NCBI GenBank assembly: GCA_036788295.1
Contig: DAIQNR010000014.1
Location: 21,924 to 85,923, forward strand
Reading direction: 5' to 3'
Length of the DNA stretch: 64,000 nt
Source: JAHQVK01 sp036788295
Lineage (GTDB): Bacteria; Myxococcota; Kuafuiibacteriia; Kuafuiibacteriales; Kuafuiibacteriaceae
Shown here: positions 17,608 to 25,756 of the stretch, piece by piece
Position numbering within the stretch: the stretch's first letter is position 1
Layout: every line of letters begins with the position of its first letter
The notes under the pieces: generated by a model
Seen by the model: only the letters and a program-made list of their open reading frames with translations
Told to the model about the DNA's origin: nothing
Database searches by the model: none
Translations under genes and position numbers: made by a program

Positions 17608-19391
17608 CTCTCCTGAAACGGCAGCGCCTCGAGCTGATCCTCGTCGATCACGCCTCGCTGCTCCAGGTCGACCGGCCGAAGCAGGATGAGATCTTCGCGA
17701 AAGTACCGAAAGGCGCCCCGGAGCTGCAGCTGCCCGGGCATCCAATCCCGAGGGAACTGGTACGCGAGCGACAGCCCGCCATCGAACGCGCCAATGGCCC
17801 CGAATAGGTAGCGCACGTCGCCGCGCAGGTGCAGGCCGAACAGCGAGCGCCCCAGCCCGAGCTGCAGGATCGCGTCCGCCTGCGACTGCTCGTCGATGAC
17901 GCCGACCGCCTGGGCCTCGACGTCGATGAGATCCGGATCGCGAAACCTCGCCCCGACCGACGGCAGCAGCCTGAGCGGCGCGAACTCGACGGTGGGCGCC
18001 GGCGCGTCGAGTCCCAGCCGCTGCTGGGTCTGCTCTTGGGCGAGCGAGACGTCCCGGATGAGGGCGTTGGCCCGAACGAAGGTCTCGATCTTCGGCGTGA
18101 TCCGATACCCGGCGGAGGCTCGGACCTGGTTGTAGACCGCGGTGAGCTGCACCGCATCGAACGGGACGATCGGGTTTCCGTCGAGGTCCGCGATCGGAGG
18201 GCCGTTCAGCTCGATGCGGTTGCGGAGCGGGTCGTCGATGTAGGTGACGCCGTTGGTGAGCCCGTAGCTGAGGGTAGAGAATCGGCCCACCCCAAGTCGC
18301 ACGTTCCACAAACCGGGGGTCCAAGCCCCGGAAATCTCGGCGTTCTGCATGAGTGTGCCCCCGGGCAACAGATCGACGAAGCCGGTGGCGAACACGGACA
18401 GATCGCGGTCCGGCTGCCAAGCCAGATCGGCGTGGGCGTAGACCCGATCGAGCGGGCCTTCGTCCGGGTTCGGGCCGGGCACGTTGCGCACCGTCACCAC
18501 GCCCGCGAGCGAAGCCTGCACCGGGCCACCCCGCCACCGCCCAAAGAAGCCTCCGGTGATCCAATCGGCGCTGAACGTCTCGGGGGCGCGCAGGGCCCAG
18601 TTGTACCCATAGGGGTTGCCCGTCACCCCGCCGAACGCGCCGATGTGAAGGCCATCGAACGGCCGCCACCGGACCGAGACCCCGTCGGCCTGGGCGAAAC
18701 CGGCCTCGCGGATGGCGAGCCGACCGGCCGCAAACCCGAGGTTCGGGCCTCCCCGCCGCCGCACCTCGGTCAAACCCCAGGCCAGATACAGCGCGTTCAG
18801 CCGCTGGTCATCGAATCGGCCGTCGCCGTTCAGCCGGGGCCGGTACTCGACGTCGAGGTGGGTGGAGAAGTGGGACCCAGCGATGCGCTCGTACGCGAGC
18901 GTGGCCCGGCCCCGGAGCAGCTCGATCTCACGGCCTCCCTCCCTCTGGACCAGCTCTCCGGTGACCGGATCGAGCTGGTTGGGAAACAGCACCCCCTGCC
19001 CCACCGTGGACAACCGGTACCCGGACAAGGACAGCCGGGCCGACAAGAGCTCCTCGTCGCCGCGGAGCCGCTGCCCGGGGGTGGCGATGCCCGGCGCCCG
19101 GGGGAGGTTTCGGTCGGGCAACGGGGCCTGTAGCGTCACCGGGGACTCGATGGGCTCGACCGCCCCTTGGTTCGACCACCGAGAGACCGTCTCCGGGGTG
19201 AGTTCCGACGCCTTTCGGCCATCGGGCACCGGCGCGGGCTCGGGCTCTTCCTCGAACAGGGCCGCAGCCGCGGCGACCGACACCTCTGGAGGGCTGTCGG
19301 TGGCTTTTCGCCGCGGGCCCTTGCCGAGACCCTCGACCGGCCAGCCAAACCCGATCGAAAGCAGCGTGATGGCCACCGTGGTTCGTCTCAT
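17571..19391 (-). CDS. Outer-membrane beta-barrel candidate coupled to multiheme cytochrome
   Basis: A 606-residue protein with an N-terminal signal peptide (MRRTTVAITLLSIGFG...) and a Pro/Glu-rich linker to about residue 110. It then shows long runs of alternating hydrophobic/polar strands ending in Gly/Asp/Asn turns (for example GLWNVRLGVGRFSTLSYGLTNG and LHLRGDVRYLFGAIG) to the C-terminal GVEWRI, a pattern typical of a 20-plus-strand outer-membrane barrel. Its ATG overlaps the stop of the 30-heme cytochrome gene (ATGA, 19388-19391), so the two products are made together. By analogy with MtrAB and other porin-cytochrome conduits it may form the channel that holds or exposes the cytochrome. 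The barrel call is from pattern, not homology. Confidence 0.75.
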   Translation of the reverse strand: MRRTTVAITLLSIGFGWPVEGLGKGPRRKATDSPPEVSVAAAAALFEEEPEPAPVPDGRKASELTPETVSRWSNQGAVEPIESPVTLQAPLPDRNLPRAPGIATPGQRLRGDEELLSARLSLSGYRLSTVGQGVLFPNQLDPVTGELVQREGGREIELLRGRATLAYERIAGSHFSTHLDVEYRPRLNGDGRFDDQRLNALYLAWGLTEVRRRGGPNLGFAAGRLAIREAGFAQADGVSVRWRPFDGLHIGAFGGVTGNPYGYNWALRAPETFSADWITGGFFGRWRGGPVQASLAGVVTVRNVPGPNPDEGPLDRVYAHADLAWQPDRDLSVFATGFVDLLPGGTLMQNAEISGAWTPGLWNVRLGVGRFSTLSYGLTNGVTYIDDPLRNRIELNGPPIADLDGNPIVPFDAVQLTAVYNQVRASAGYRITPKIETFVRANALIRDVSLAQEQTQQRLGLDAPAPTVEFAPLRLLPSVGARFRDPDLIDVEAQAVGVIDEQSQADAILQLGLGRSLFGLHLRGDVRYLFGAIGAFDGGLSLAYQFPRDWMPGQLQLRGAFRYFREDLILLRPVDLEQRGVIDEDQLEALPFQESYLGFAGVEWRI

Positions 19392-22000
19392 CGGGGCTCC
19401 GCGAACGCGCCAAAGAACGTGAACTGGTTGTGGCAGCGGCCGCAATCGAGGGACTGGCCCTCCACCGCGCCCCCGGTGATGAAGTGCAGGTCGGCGCCGG
19501 GCTGCCGGTCCAGAACCGAATGCCACTCCGAGCGGCGGTAATCGCCCAGGTGGCAGTTCATGCATTGGTTTCCGACGAAATAGTTCCCGCCCTGGTGGCA
19601 GCTGCGGCAGTCGAGCATTCGGTGCACGCCCTCGAGCACGAAGCCGACGTCGTTGTGGGTGAAGCTCGTCGGGAGCCAGAACGACTGCTCGTGGCACCGG
19701 CCGCAGTCCTGGCCGAGCGAGCCGACATGGATGTCGTCCTGCAGGTGGCAGCTGCCGCAGCGCTCGCCCCGGCCTCGGAGGCTCCCCGTTCCCTCGTGGC
19801 AGAGGTTGCAGCTCACGGACGTGTGGGCGCCGTCGAGCCGGAAGCCGGCGAGCTCGTGGTAGTCGTTTCGGGGCGGGTTCTCCCACTTCTCGGAGCCGTG
19901 GCAGCTCTCGCAGTCCACCGGCGCTTCGGAAACCCGGTGGGGGTCGGCGTGGCAGGACTCGCACTGCCGGCCCATGGCCCGAAACTCGAGGTCGATGGGG
20001 GCCCCTGGCCCCGCGAGCGCGGGAAACATGCGCGCGGCGTCGAACGGGATCTCGGACAGGCCGACCGACACCGAAGCCGAGCCGACCGCGAGCTCGGCGG
20101 TGGCGCCTTCGCCGAGAAACGCGAGCGCCTTGTCACGGGGACTCGATCCGTCGTCGAGCAGGAAGTGGCAGCGGGCGCACTCGATCCGCTCGTGCGTGCC
20201 CTCGAGACCGAACCGGGTGTGAAGGTCGTGGTCGAACTTTCCCGCGCCCCCGGTGGTCTCGTGGCAGCGGGCGCAGTCGTCAGCGAGCGCGCCCTTGTGC
20301 ACGTCGTCCTCCCCATGGCAGCTCACGCACCGGGTCTGTCCGAGCTTGAAGTCTCGGCCCGGATGGCAGGTCTCGCACGCCACCAGCTGGTGAAACCCAC
20401 TGAGAGGAAAGGTGCTGTCCCGGTCGTGGTCGAAAGCCAAGATCCCAAACGGCGCGCCGCTCGAGTGGCATTTGCTGCAGTCCTTCCCGAGGGTCCCCTG
20501 GTGCACGTCGGTGTGGCAGGCAAAACATTGGGCCTCCACCCCGGTGTACTTGATGGTGTCCCGGCACTCCTTGGTGTTGCCCAGCTTCGCCGGGGCGTGG
20601 CAGCGGCTGCAATCGACCGCCTCGTGGCCTCGCTCGAGCGGAAGCCGGGTCACCGCGTGGTCGAACTTCGACGTGCGATCGCCTCCTTGGACGTGGCAGC
20701 GCTCGCACCCCTCGCGTCCGAACTGGCCGCAGTGCGCGGCCTCGTGCCGGTGGCAGTCGGCGCACTCGGTGCTCTCGAACTTCTCGAAGTTCTTCGCGAT
20801 GCCGAACCGGTGGCAACTCGCGCACCGGGCCTCCTGGTGCTTCCCGGTCAGCTCGAACTTGGTCTTTCCATGGTCGTAGATCATCCGCTCGAAGCCGAGG
20901 TCAACGTGGCACCCTTCGCACGGCTCGGGCTCGAACCGCGCTTGGTGAATGTCTTCATGGCACGTCACGCATGCGTTGACCGGAGCCACCGGCGGGGAAC
21001 CCACCTCGTGGCAATCCTTGCACCGGTTCTTCCCGTGCTGCCCCCTCAGCGGCCACCCCACTTCTTGGGCGTGGTCGAACCTCGTCTCTCGAAACCGCAC
21101 CTTCTGGCCGTGGCAATCCTTGCAGGCCCGCCCCTTCTTCTCGCTGATGACCGACCGGTGGCTGTCCTCGTGACAACCCCTGCAGTCCTGGAACTCGGCT
21201 TCGACCTCGAACGTCGCCAAGTTCTCGTGGCAGCCGGTGCACCGCCGCTCCACATGAAACCCCTTGATGGGATAGCGGGTCTTGTCGTGGTCGAACTGGG
21301 TCGCGCCGAGGTTGTCCACCCGCCAGCCGGCGAAGTCGTGGCAGGTCTGGCAGTTGGTGAGGGCGGCGTCGGTGAACCGGTGGGGGTTGCCTCCGCCCGG
21401 GCCGATGGTCTCACCGGAGCCGAAGTGGCACGTGGTGCACTCCTGGCGCTGGCCGAGAAAGCTCGGCAGCTTCGACTTCGGGTACGACTCGGTGTGGCAC
21501 TTCGCGCACTTCTGGTACCGGTGTTTGCCTTCGAGCGGCCAGCCCGCCAGCCCGTGGTCGAAGTTTCGCTGCCCGCCAAATGGTTTCCAATCCACCAGGG
21601 TCCGCCGCCCCTTGCCCGAGCCAGGCGGCTCCTCGATGTGCTCGGCGTGGCAGGTCCGGCACGCCTGGCCCTTCACCTCCGAAGAGGCGTGAAACCCGCG
21701 ACCGGCGTCGATGCGCTTTCGCAGCGGTTGGTGGGTGTGGCACGACAAGCACTTGTCGTCGGGGACGCCAAAGCCGGCGGAGTGGCATTTGTTGCAGTCG
21801 GCGAGTCCGTTCAGCTCGGCGTGACCGCGCGACATCGGACCTGGCGACTGGGCCTCGGCCCGCTCGATGCCCACGACCCCGGCCAGGACCGCAAGCGCGC
21901 GCAGGCTGAAGCCCCACCGGCGGCGGCGGTGACCGACGACCCGGGCCGGGAGAGCCCAGCTCGACTCGGTCCCCTCGGGACATCGCTCCCTCGAGCCCAC
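19388..22000 (-). CDS. Multiheme c-type cytochrome with 30 CxxCH motifs
   Basis: An 870-residue protein. I count 30 CxxCH heme-attachment motifs, first CNKCH and last CGRCH. Nine copies of a repeat follow the scheme [FY]xH-x(5-6)-[FWYL]-x-L-x-G-x-H-x(4)-CxxCH; the conserved His residues are probably distal heme ligands. Between them are CxxCHxDxH pairs typical of cytochrome c3/c7-like folds. A Tat/Sec-like leader with HRRRRWGF and a hydrophobic stretch (LRALAVLAGVVG) precedes the first heme, so export to the periplasm is expected. I chose the GTG at 22000 because it has a strong GGAGAAAGG ribosome site. The gene is coupled to the following outer-membrane barrel gene. The probable role is long-range electron transfer; donor and acceptor are unknown. 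Confidence 0.9.
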   Translation of the reverse strand: MGSRERCPEGTESSWALPARVVGHRRRRWGFSLRALAVLAGVVGIERAEAQSPGPMSRGHAELNGLADCNKCHSAGFGVPDDKCLSCHTHQPLRKRIDAGRGFHASSEVKGQACRTCHAEHIEEPPGSGKGRRTLVDWKPFGGQRNFDHGLAGWPLEGKHRYQKCAKCHTESYPKSKLPSFLGQRQECTTCHFGSGETIGPGGGNPHRFTDAALTNCQTCHDFAGWRVDNLGATQFDHDKTRYPIKGFHVERRCTGCHENLATFEVEAEFQDCRGCHEDSHRSVISEKKGRACKDCHGQKVRFRETRFDHAQEVGWPLRGQHGKNRCKDCHEVGSPPVAPVNACVTCHEDIHQARFEPEPCEGCHVDLGFERMIYDHGKTKFELTGKHQEARCASCHRFGIAKNFEKFESTECADCHRHEAAHCGQFGREGCERCHVQGGDRTSKFDHAVTRLPLERGHEAVDCSRCHAPAKLGNTKECRDTIKYTGVEAQCFACHTDVHQGTLGKDCSKCHSSGAPFGILAFDHDRDSTFPLSGFHQLVACETCHPGRDFKLGQTRCVSCHGEDDVHKGALADDCARCHETTGGAGKFDHDLHTRFGLEGTHERIECARCHFLLDDGSSPRDKALAFLGEGATAELAVGSASVSVGLSEIPFDAARMFPALAGPGAPIDLEFRAMGRQCESCHADPHRVSEAPVDCESCHGSEKWENPPRNDYHELAGFRLDGAHTSVSCNLCHEGTGSLRGRGERCGSCHLQDDIHVGSLGQDCGRCHEQSFWLPTSFTHNDVGFVLEGVHRMLDCRSCHQGGNYFVGNQCMNCHLGDYRRSEWHSVLDRQPGADLHFITGGAVEGQSLDCGRCHNQFTFFGAFAEPR
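19599..21563 (-). repeat. Nine-fold intragenic heme-module repeat
   Basis: Within the cytochrome gene nine diverged copies of a ~23-residue module end in CxxCH and carry two conserved His residues plus a LxG turn. Examples are FDHGLAGWPLEGKH and YDHGKTKFELTGKH, each followed within five residues by a heme motif. Copies are spaced roughly 55-110 residues apart. They point to growth of the protein by internal duplication. The array is coding, not a DNA-level satellite. Confidence 0.85.
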
Positions 22001-22130
22001 GAGATGCCTTTCTCCGATCCGGCGCCGCTCGCCAATGAGACGACGGGTGGAGGGCCAAACCCGCAGCGGGGTGATGCACACTTTTTCTTGCGATTTCCGG
22101 CACTTCTGGCAACTACCTGAGGGGGAGTCT

Positions 22131-22150
22131 CCACCCCGGGACCGGGGTGG
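22131..22150. promoter_or_regulatory. Perfect inverted repeat before EgtD-like gene
   Basis: A 9-bp perfect dyad, CCACCCCGG-GA-CCGGGGTGG, lies 20 bases before the ATG at 22170, in the 169-base divergent gap between the cytochrome and the methyltransferase. It may be an operator or a leader hairpin that could hinder ribosome access. No T-run follows, so a terminator is unlikely. The rest of the gap has an A/T-richer patch at 22080-22125 that could hold the divergent promoters. Confidence 0.4.
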
Positions 22151-22169
22151 CCTGGCCCCAGTCACTTCC

Positions 22170-23120
22170 ATGCGGCTCGACGTTCACCCTAGCCAGTACC
22201 CGCGCGCGGTCGCCGACCGGCTCCGCGCCGCGCTCGAGCGCCGCCAGCTCCCTGGTCGGTTCCTGTACGACTCGCCGGCCCAGGCCGCACGATGGCTGGC
22301 CTACCACCAGGCGTGGTCGCCGTCGCGAACGGACGCCGCGACCCGCAGCGTCTACGACCTTGCGCTCGACGAAGCGGTCGCGCGTCTTGGGACTGGGCCC
22401 GCGGTTCACGTCAGCCTCGGATGCGGAGGCGGCCAGAAGGACGCGCGGTTTCTCGCGCTCGCCCGGGCAGCGGGACGCACCCTGCTTCCGGTCTTGACCG
22501 ACACCAGCCCCTCGCTGGTGCTCGAGGCGATGCTCGCGTCGGACGGCGCTCGCGGCCTCGTCGTGGATCTCGAAGCCGAGCCCACCCGCGACGCCTTCGT
22601 GGGACCGGCCCTCGATGAGCTCGGTCCGGTCGTGTTCACCGCGTTCGGCATGGTCCCGAACCTCGACGCCGACCGATTCTTGGCCTGGCTGGTGAAGCAG
22701 ATGGCGCCGACCGACCTCGCCCTCGTCTCCGCGAACCTCCACCCGGAGCCCTACGCGCTGGCCGAGCCGGACATCCTTCCCCAGTACGACAACCCCGAGG
22801 CCCGGGCCTGGTTCCTCGGCGCCCTGGCCGAGCTCGGGATCTCGGGCCCGGACCTGCGTGTCTTCGCCGAGCCTCGGGACCGCGACGGGTCGGCGTGGCG
22901 GGTCCGGGTGCTCGCCGAGCTGCTCACGCCCTCGAGCGTGCGGCTGCACGACCAGGTTTTCGCGCTCTCTGCTGGCGAAGTCCTCGACCTCTTCTTCTCG
23001 AACCGGTTCACCGCCGCCGGCTTCGAACGGGTCATCGAGCGAGCGGGGCTCGCGTCGATGGGGCGCTGGCTGTCCCCGACTGGCCAGGAAGGCGTCTGGC
23101 TTCTGCGGGCCTCCCCGTAA
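22170..23120 (+). CDS. SAM-dependent histidine-type methyltransferase (EgtD-like)
   Basis: A 316-residue protein of the 'histidine-specific methyltransferase' family (EgtD and fungal Egt1 N-domain). Support: the N-terminal RFLYDSPAQAARW segment (family G..YD...), the SAM-binding VSLGCGGGQKDARFL region at ~84-98 where EgtD has GSGxxxKT, and LFFSNRFTAAGFERVIERAGL with the closing W.S. region near the C-terminus. EgtD trimethylates histidine to hercynine in ergothioneine biosynthesis. No EgtB-type sulfoxide synthase lies beside it, so the actual substrate is open. The ATG at 22170 follows a dyad at 22131-22150. Confidence 0.72.
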   Translation: MRLDVHPSQYPRAVADRLRAALERRQLPGRFLYDSPAQAARWLAYHQAWSPSRTDAATRSVYDLALDEAVARLGTGPAVHVSLGCGGGQKDARFLALARAAGRTLLPVLTDTSPSLVLEAMLASDGARGLVVDLEAEPTRDAFVGPALDELGPVVFTAFGMVPNLDADRFLAWLVKQMAPTDLALVSANLHPEPYALAEPDILPQYDNPEARAWFLGALAELGISGPDLRVFAEPRDRDGSAWRVRVLAELLTPSSVRLHDQVFALSAGEVLDLFFSNRFTAAGFERVIERAGLASMGRWLSPTGQEGVWLLRASP

Positions 23121-23172
23121 TTGTCACACTCCGGCCCACACCATCGGGGCGTTGCGGTCGATACTCTTTCAG

Positions 23173-24573
23173 ATGTCGGTGCGCCGAACCTCCCTTCGAC
23201 TCCAGCCGCCGGTGCAAGAAACCGCCCCAAACGACCCGGGGAAGCGGCCCGTGGGGAAACGGCAGGCGGGGAGACACCCGGGGCCCGTCCCCGAGAAGGT
23301 CGACGCGGGGAGCGCGGACCGGGCGCGAAAGCTCGTGGCCCTGGGCAAAAACCCGGAGCCGCTCCCGCCGCCGACCCGAGATCAACCTCGGCTTTCGCCG
23401 CCCCCGACCGCGGCGACCGAAGTGGCGGCGCGGATCGCGGAGGTGGAGGATCGAAAGAGCCCGGAGCGGGTGGGCGGCGCCCACCTCATGCTGGACGCGC
23501 TGCGCGACCACCTGGCCGGCCGAGCGCCTCGGGACAACCGCTGGGGCGAGGGTCCGCCGTTTGCTTCGGTGGCGCCCTCGGAGCGGGTGCCGCTGCTTCG
23601 GCGGGCCTTCGCAGCGCTCGAGGCCGCAGCCACCGACGGGATCCTCCCCCCCGGCACCGTGAACGAGCTCCGCGAACTGGCGGCGGTCTCCCAGGGGATC
23701 GGGACCAACTTCGATTGGGACGACAACGTGCTGCACATGGACACCAAGGTGGTCCTGTTTCACCGCGACGACGGGCGGGAGCTCGAGCTCGGCACCGAAG
23801 AGTTCGCCGTGATTCGCAAGCAGATCGGCCAACCCGGCCCGTGGGAGGGGTGGGAGACGCAGAGCGGGCAGAAGGATGGGACGTTCCGGAATTTTCGGGA
23901 CTTTGGTGATCCGGGGGTGTTCCTCCGCGACCTCGACCGCGCGCTCGCGCGAGGTCCCGAGGTCTTCGCCGCCCCTTGGTTTGCCGCGTTTCAGCGAGCG
24001 ATGGCCCACGAGGAGACCGCGCGGGCCTCGACGATCATCACCGCCCGCGGCCACTTCCCGCACACCCTTCGGGCCGGGCTCGAGCGGATGCGCGACGCCG
24101 GGCTCATCAAGAACGTCGTGCCGCTCGAGAACATCTATCCGGTGAGCCTCCCTGGGCTCGCCGATCGGATCGGCGGGTCGGCGCTGTCGCCGTCGGACGC
24201 CAAGGTGGAGGTCATGCTCGGCTTTCTCGACCGACTGCAGGCGAAGCCCTTCGGTCCGGCCGCGCAGCGGGTCGTCCCGCCAGACGGAGAGCCCACGAAG
24301 CGACCCATGCACCTATGGAGCTTCTCGGACGACGACCGGGGCACCTTCGACCGCACGGTGGAGCGGCTCGGCGCCGAGATCGCGACCGGTCGCTGGCCCG
24401 ACGTGAAAGTGACCTTGCACTTCACCGGGAAGAATCATCCGGAGCATCCGCTCGAGTCGGTCGTCCTGCGCTCGGACGGCGCGGCCAGACCGCTCCTCCC
24501 AACCGAGGCCCGTGAAGAAGAGCGGGTCTTGACCCGCGTGCTCGCGGAGAAGCGCCGCCTTCTCGGCCCGTGA
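23173..24573 (+). CDS. HAD-like protein with FDWDDN motif, function unknown
   Basis: A 466-residue protein. Residues 1-90 are low-complexity and basic/Pro-rich; the rest is globular. Near residue 180 it has TNFDWDDNVLHMDTKVVLF, which resembles HAD-superfamily motif I (DxD) in a subgroup with D-x-D-D-N. Later segments (STIITARGH for motif II, a Lys in PSDAKVEVM for motif III, and LWSFSDDDRGTFD for motif IV) fit a HAD phosphatase or nucleotidase order. I do not recognise a named family. The start ATG at 23173 leaves a 52-base gap after the methyltransferase. Its stop abuts the convergent AstE-like gene with no spacer. Confidence 0.7.
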   Translation: MSVRRTSLRLQPPVQETAPNDPGKRPVGKRQAGRHPGPVPEKVDAGSADRARKLVALGKNPEPLPPPTRDQPRLSPPPTAATEVAARIAEVEDRKSPERVGGAHLMLDALRDHLAGRAPRDNRWGEGPPFASVAPSERVPLLRRAFAALEAAATDGILPPGTVNELRELAAVSQGIGTNFDWDDNVLHMDTKVVLFHRDDGRELELGTEEFAVIRKQIGQPGPWEGWETQSGQKDGTFRNFRDFGDPGVFLRDLDRALARGPEVFAAPWFAAFQRAMAHEETARASTIITARGHFPHTLRAGLERMRDAGLIKNVVPLENIYPVSLPGLADRIGGSALSPSDAKVEVMLGFLDRLQAKPFGPAAQRVVPPDGEPTKRPMHLWSFSDDDRGTFDRTVERLGAEIATGRWPDVKVTLHFTGKNHPEHPLESVVLRSDGAARPLLPTEAREEERVLTRVLAEKRRLLGP

Positions 24574-25746
24574 TCAGATCCCTCGGGGCGAGGGGAGCGC
24601 TGCGAGGCCCGGGTGGTCCTGGCGCCGCCGAGAAAACGACAGCAAGTGGCCCTCGGGGCGGACCCGCCGGTACCCGAGCAGATGGAACACCTCGGCGACC
24701 CTGATCCGGGCGACTCGGGGATCGACGAGGTAGGTTTCCGGTTGCACCGGGTGGGGCACGACCCCAGGGAGCCGCGAAAGCCATCGATCCGCGCCCGAAT
24801 TCCTCAGCTGCGCGGAGAGGTCGAGCCAGAACCGGCGGACCGGCCGGGCGAGAAAGAACCCGTCCTCGCCGCTCCCCTGGTAGCGGGGCAGCAACAAGAG
24901 CCCGGCGGTGGGGGCGTGGATCTCGCCTCGCTTGTCCCTCGCGATCAGCGCCCCCTTGCGCACGGGTTGAAAACTTCGAAATCCGGGAACCATCTCGAAT
25001 CCATCGCCTTCGCGACACACGTGGCGGTGGCGGATTTCGACGACGGACGGAAATCCATCGGCGGCGCTCGCGAGGCGGCGCCGACGCTCGTCGAGCTCGG
25101 GCACGTCTTCGGCGAGCACCGCGCCGGAGCCGATCAGGGTGGACCAGATCGCGGTCTCGAGGCGGTCGGGAGCGGCCGGATCGTCGTTTCGACCCCCCTC
25201 GACGGCAACCCCCACGTGCCCGAGGTCGCAGAGGTACCCGAGCATCGACCCCTCGATGACCTCCTCGAGCCCGAGCACCACCGGGATCGGCAGCGCGAAA
25301 GCCACCCTCCGGTTGCGCAGGACGTCCGCCATGCAGGCAAACGGCGCCCCCGGCCCCGAAGACGTGTGCAGGTCGAGGAACACCACCGGGCCCGAAGCCG
25401 AGTCGATGATCCGCTCGAAGATCTCGAGCAGGTCCCGCTGCTCGGCGTCCTCGTCCCGGAGGTTTGCGGCCGAGGTCCGGCGCAGCGGGTCGAGCGCCTC
25501 GGTGGTCCAGCTCCGGTTCAGGTCCCGCTCGAGGAACCGCTGGTTTGCGGCGAGCGCCCCGAGATTGCACGCGATCCCGTGCACCGTCCCTCGCAGCGGC
25601 CGCCTCTGCAGCTGCTCCATCGCCGAGCGGATCGCGACCACCCCCGCCGGCTCATTTCCGTGCAGGCCCCCGGTGACCACGACGGTCGGACCGGGCCGGT
25701 CGCCCTCCACCGTGCCGATGCACCGCTCGGCCTTCACGCCCCACAT
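24574..25746 (-). CDS. Succinylglutamate desuccinylase / aspartoacylase family protein
   Basis: A 390-residue M14-fold zinc hydrolase of the AstE/AspA family. Visible: the first zinc site GGLHGNEPAG (His and Glu ligands, ~26-35), the substrate-binding ERDLNR (~74-79), the third zinc ligand in FLDLHTSSGPGAPF (~124), and VAVEGGRND with the likely catalytic Glu. Family members deacylate N-acyl amino acids. The C-terminal ~120 residues add a lipoyl-like beta barrel (GALIARDKRGEI, APTAGLLLLP). It starts 10 bases after the GCS2-CBS gene, so the two form an operon and may act on a gamma-glutamyl or acyl-amino-acid product. The exact substrate is unknown. Confidence 0.85.
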   Translation of the reverse strand: MWGVKAERCIGTVEGDRPGPTVVVTGGLHGNEPAGVVAIRSAMEQLQRRPLRGTVHGIACNLGALAANQRFLERDLNRSWTTEALDPLRRTSAANLRDEDAEQRDLLEIFERIIDSASGPVVFLDLHTSSGPGAPFACMADVLRNRRVAFALPIPVVLGLEEVIEGSMLGYLCDLGHVGVAVEGGRNDDPAAPDRLETAIWSTLIGSGAVLAEDVPELDERRRRLASAADGFPSVVEIRHRHVCREGDGFEMVPGFRSFQPVRKGALIARDKRGEIHAPTAGLLLLPRYQGSGEDGFFLARPVRRFWLDLSAQLRNSGADRWLSRLPGVVPHPVQPETYLVDPRVARIRVAEVFHLLGYRRVRPEGHLLSFSRRRQDHPGLAALPSPRGI

Positions 25747-25756
25747 CTGGTCCCGA

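Noticed and set aside
22095..22112. Possible sigma-54 promoter before the cytochrome/EgtD genes
   Set aside because: The GG and GC elements are 8, not 10, bases apart.
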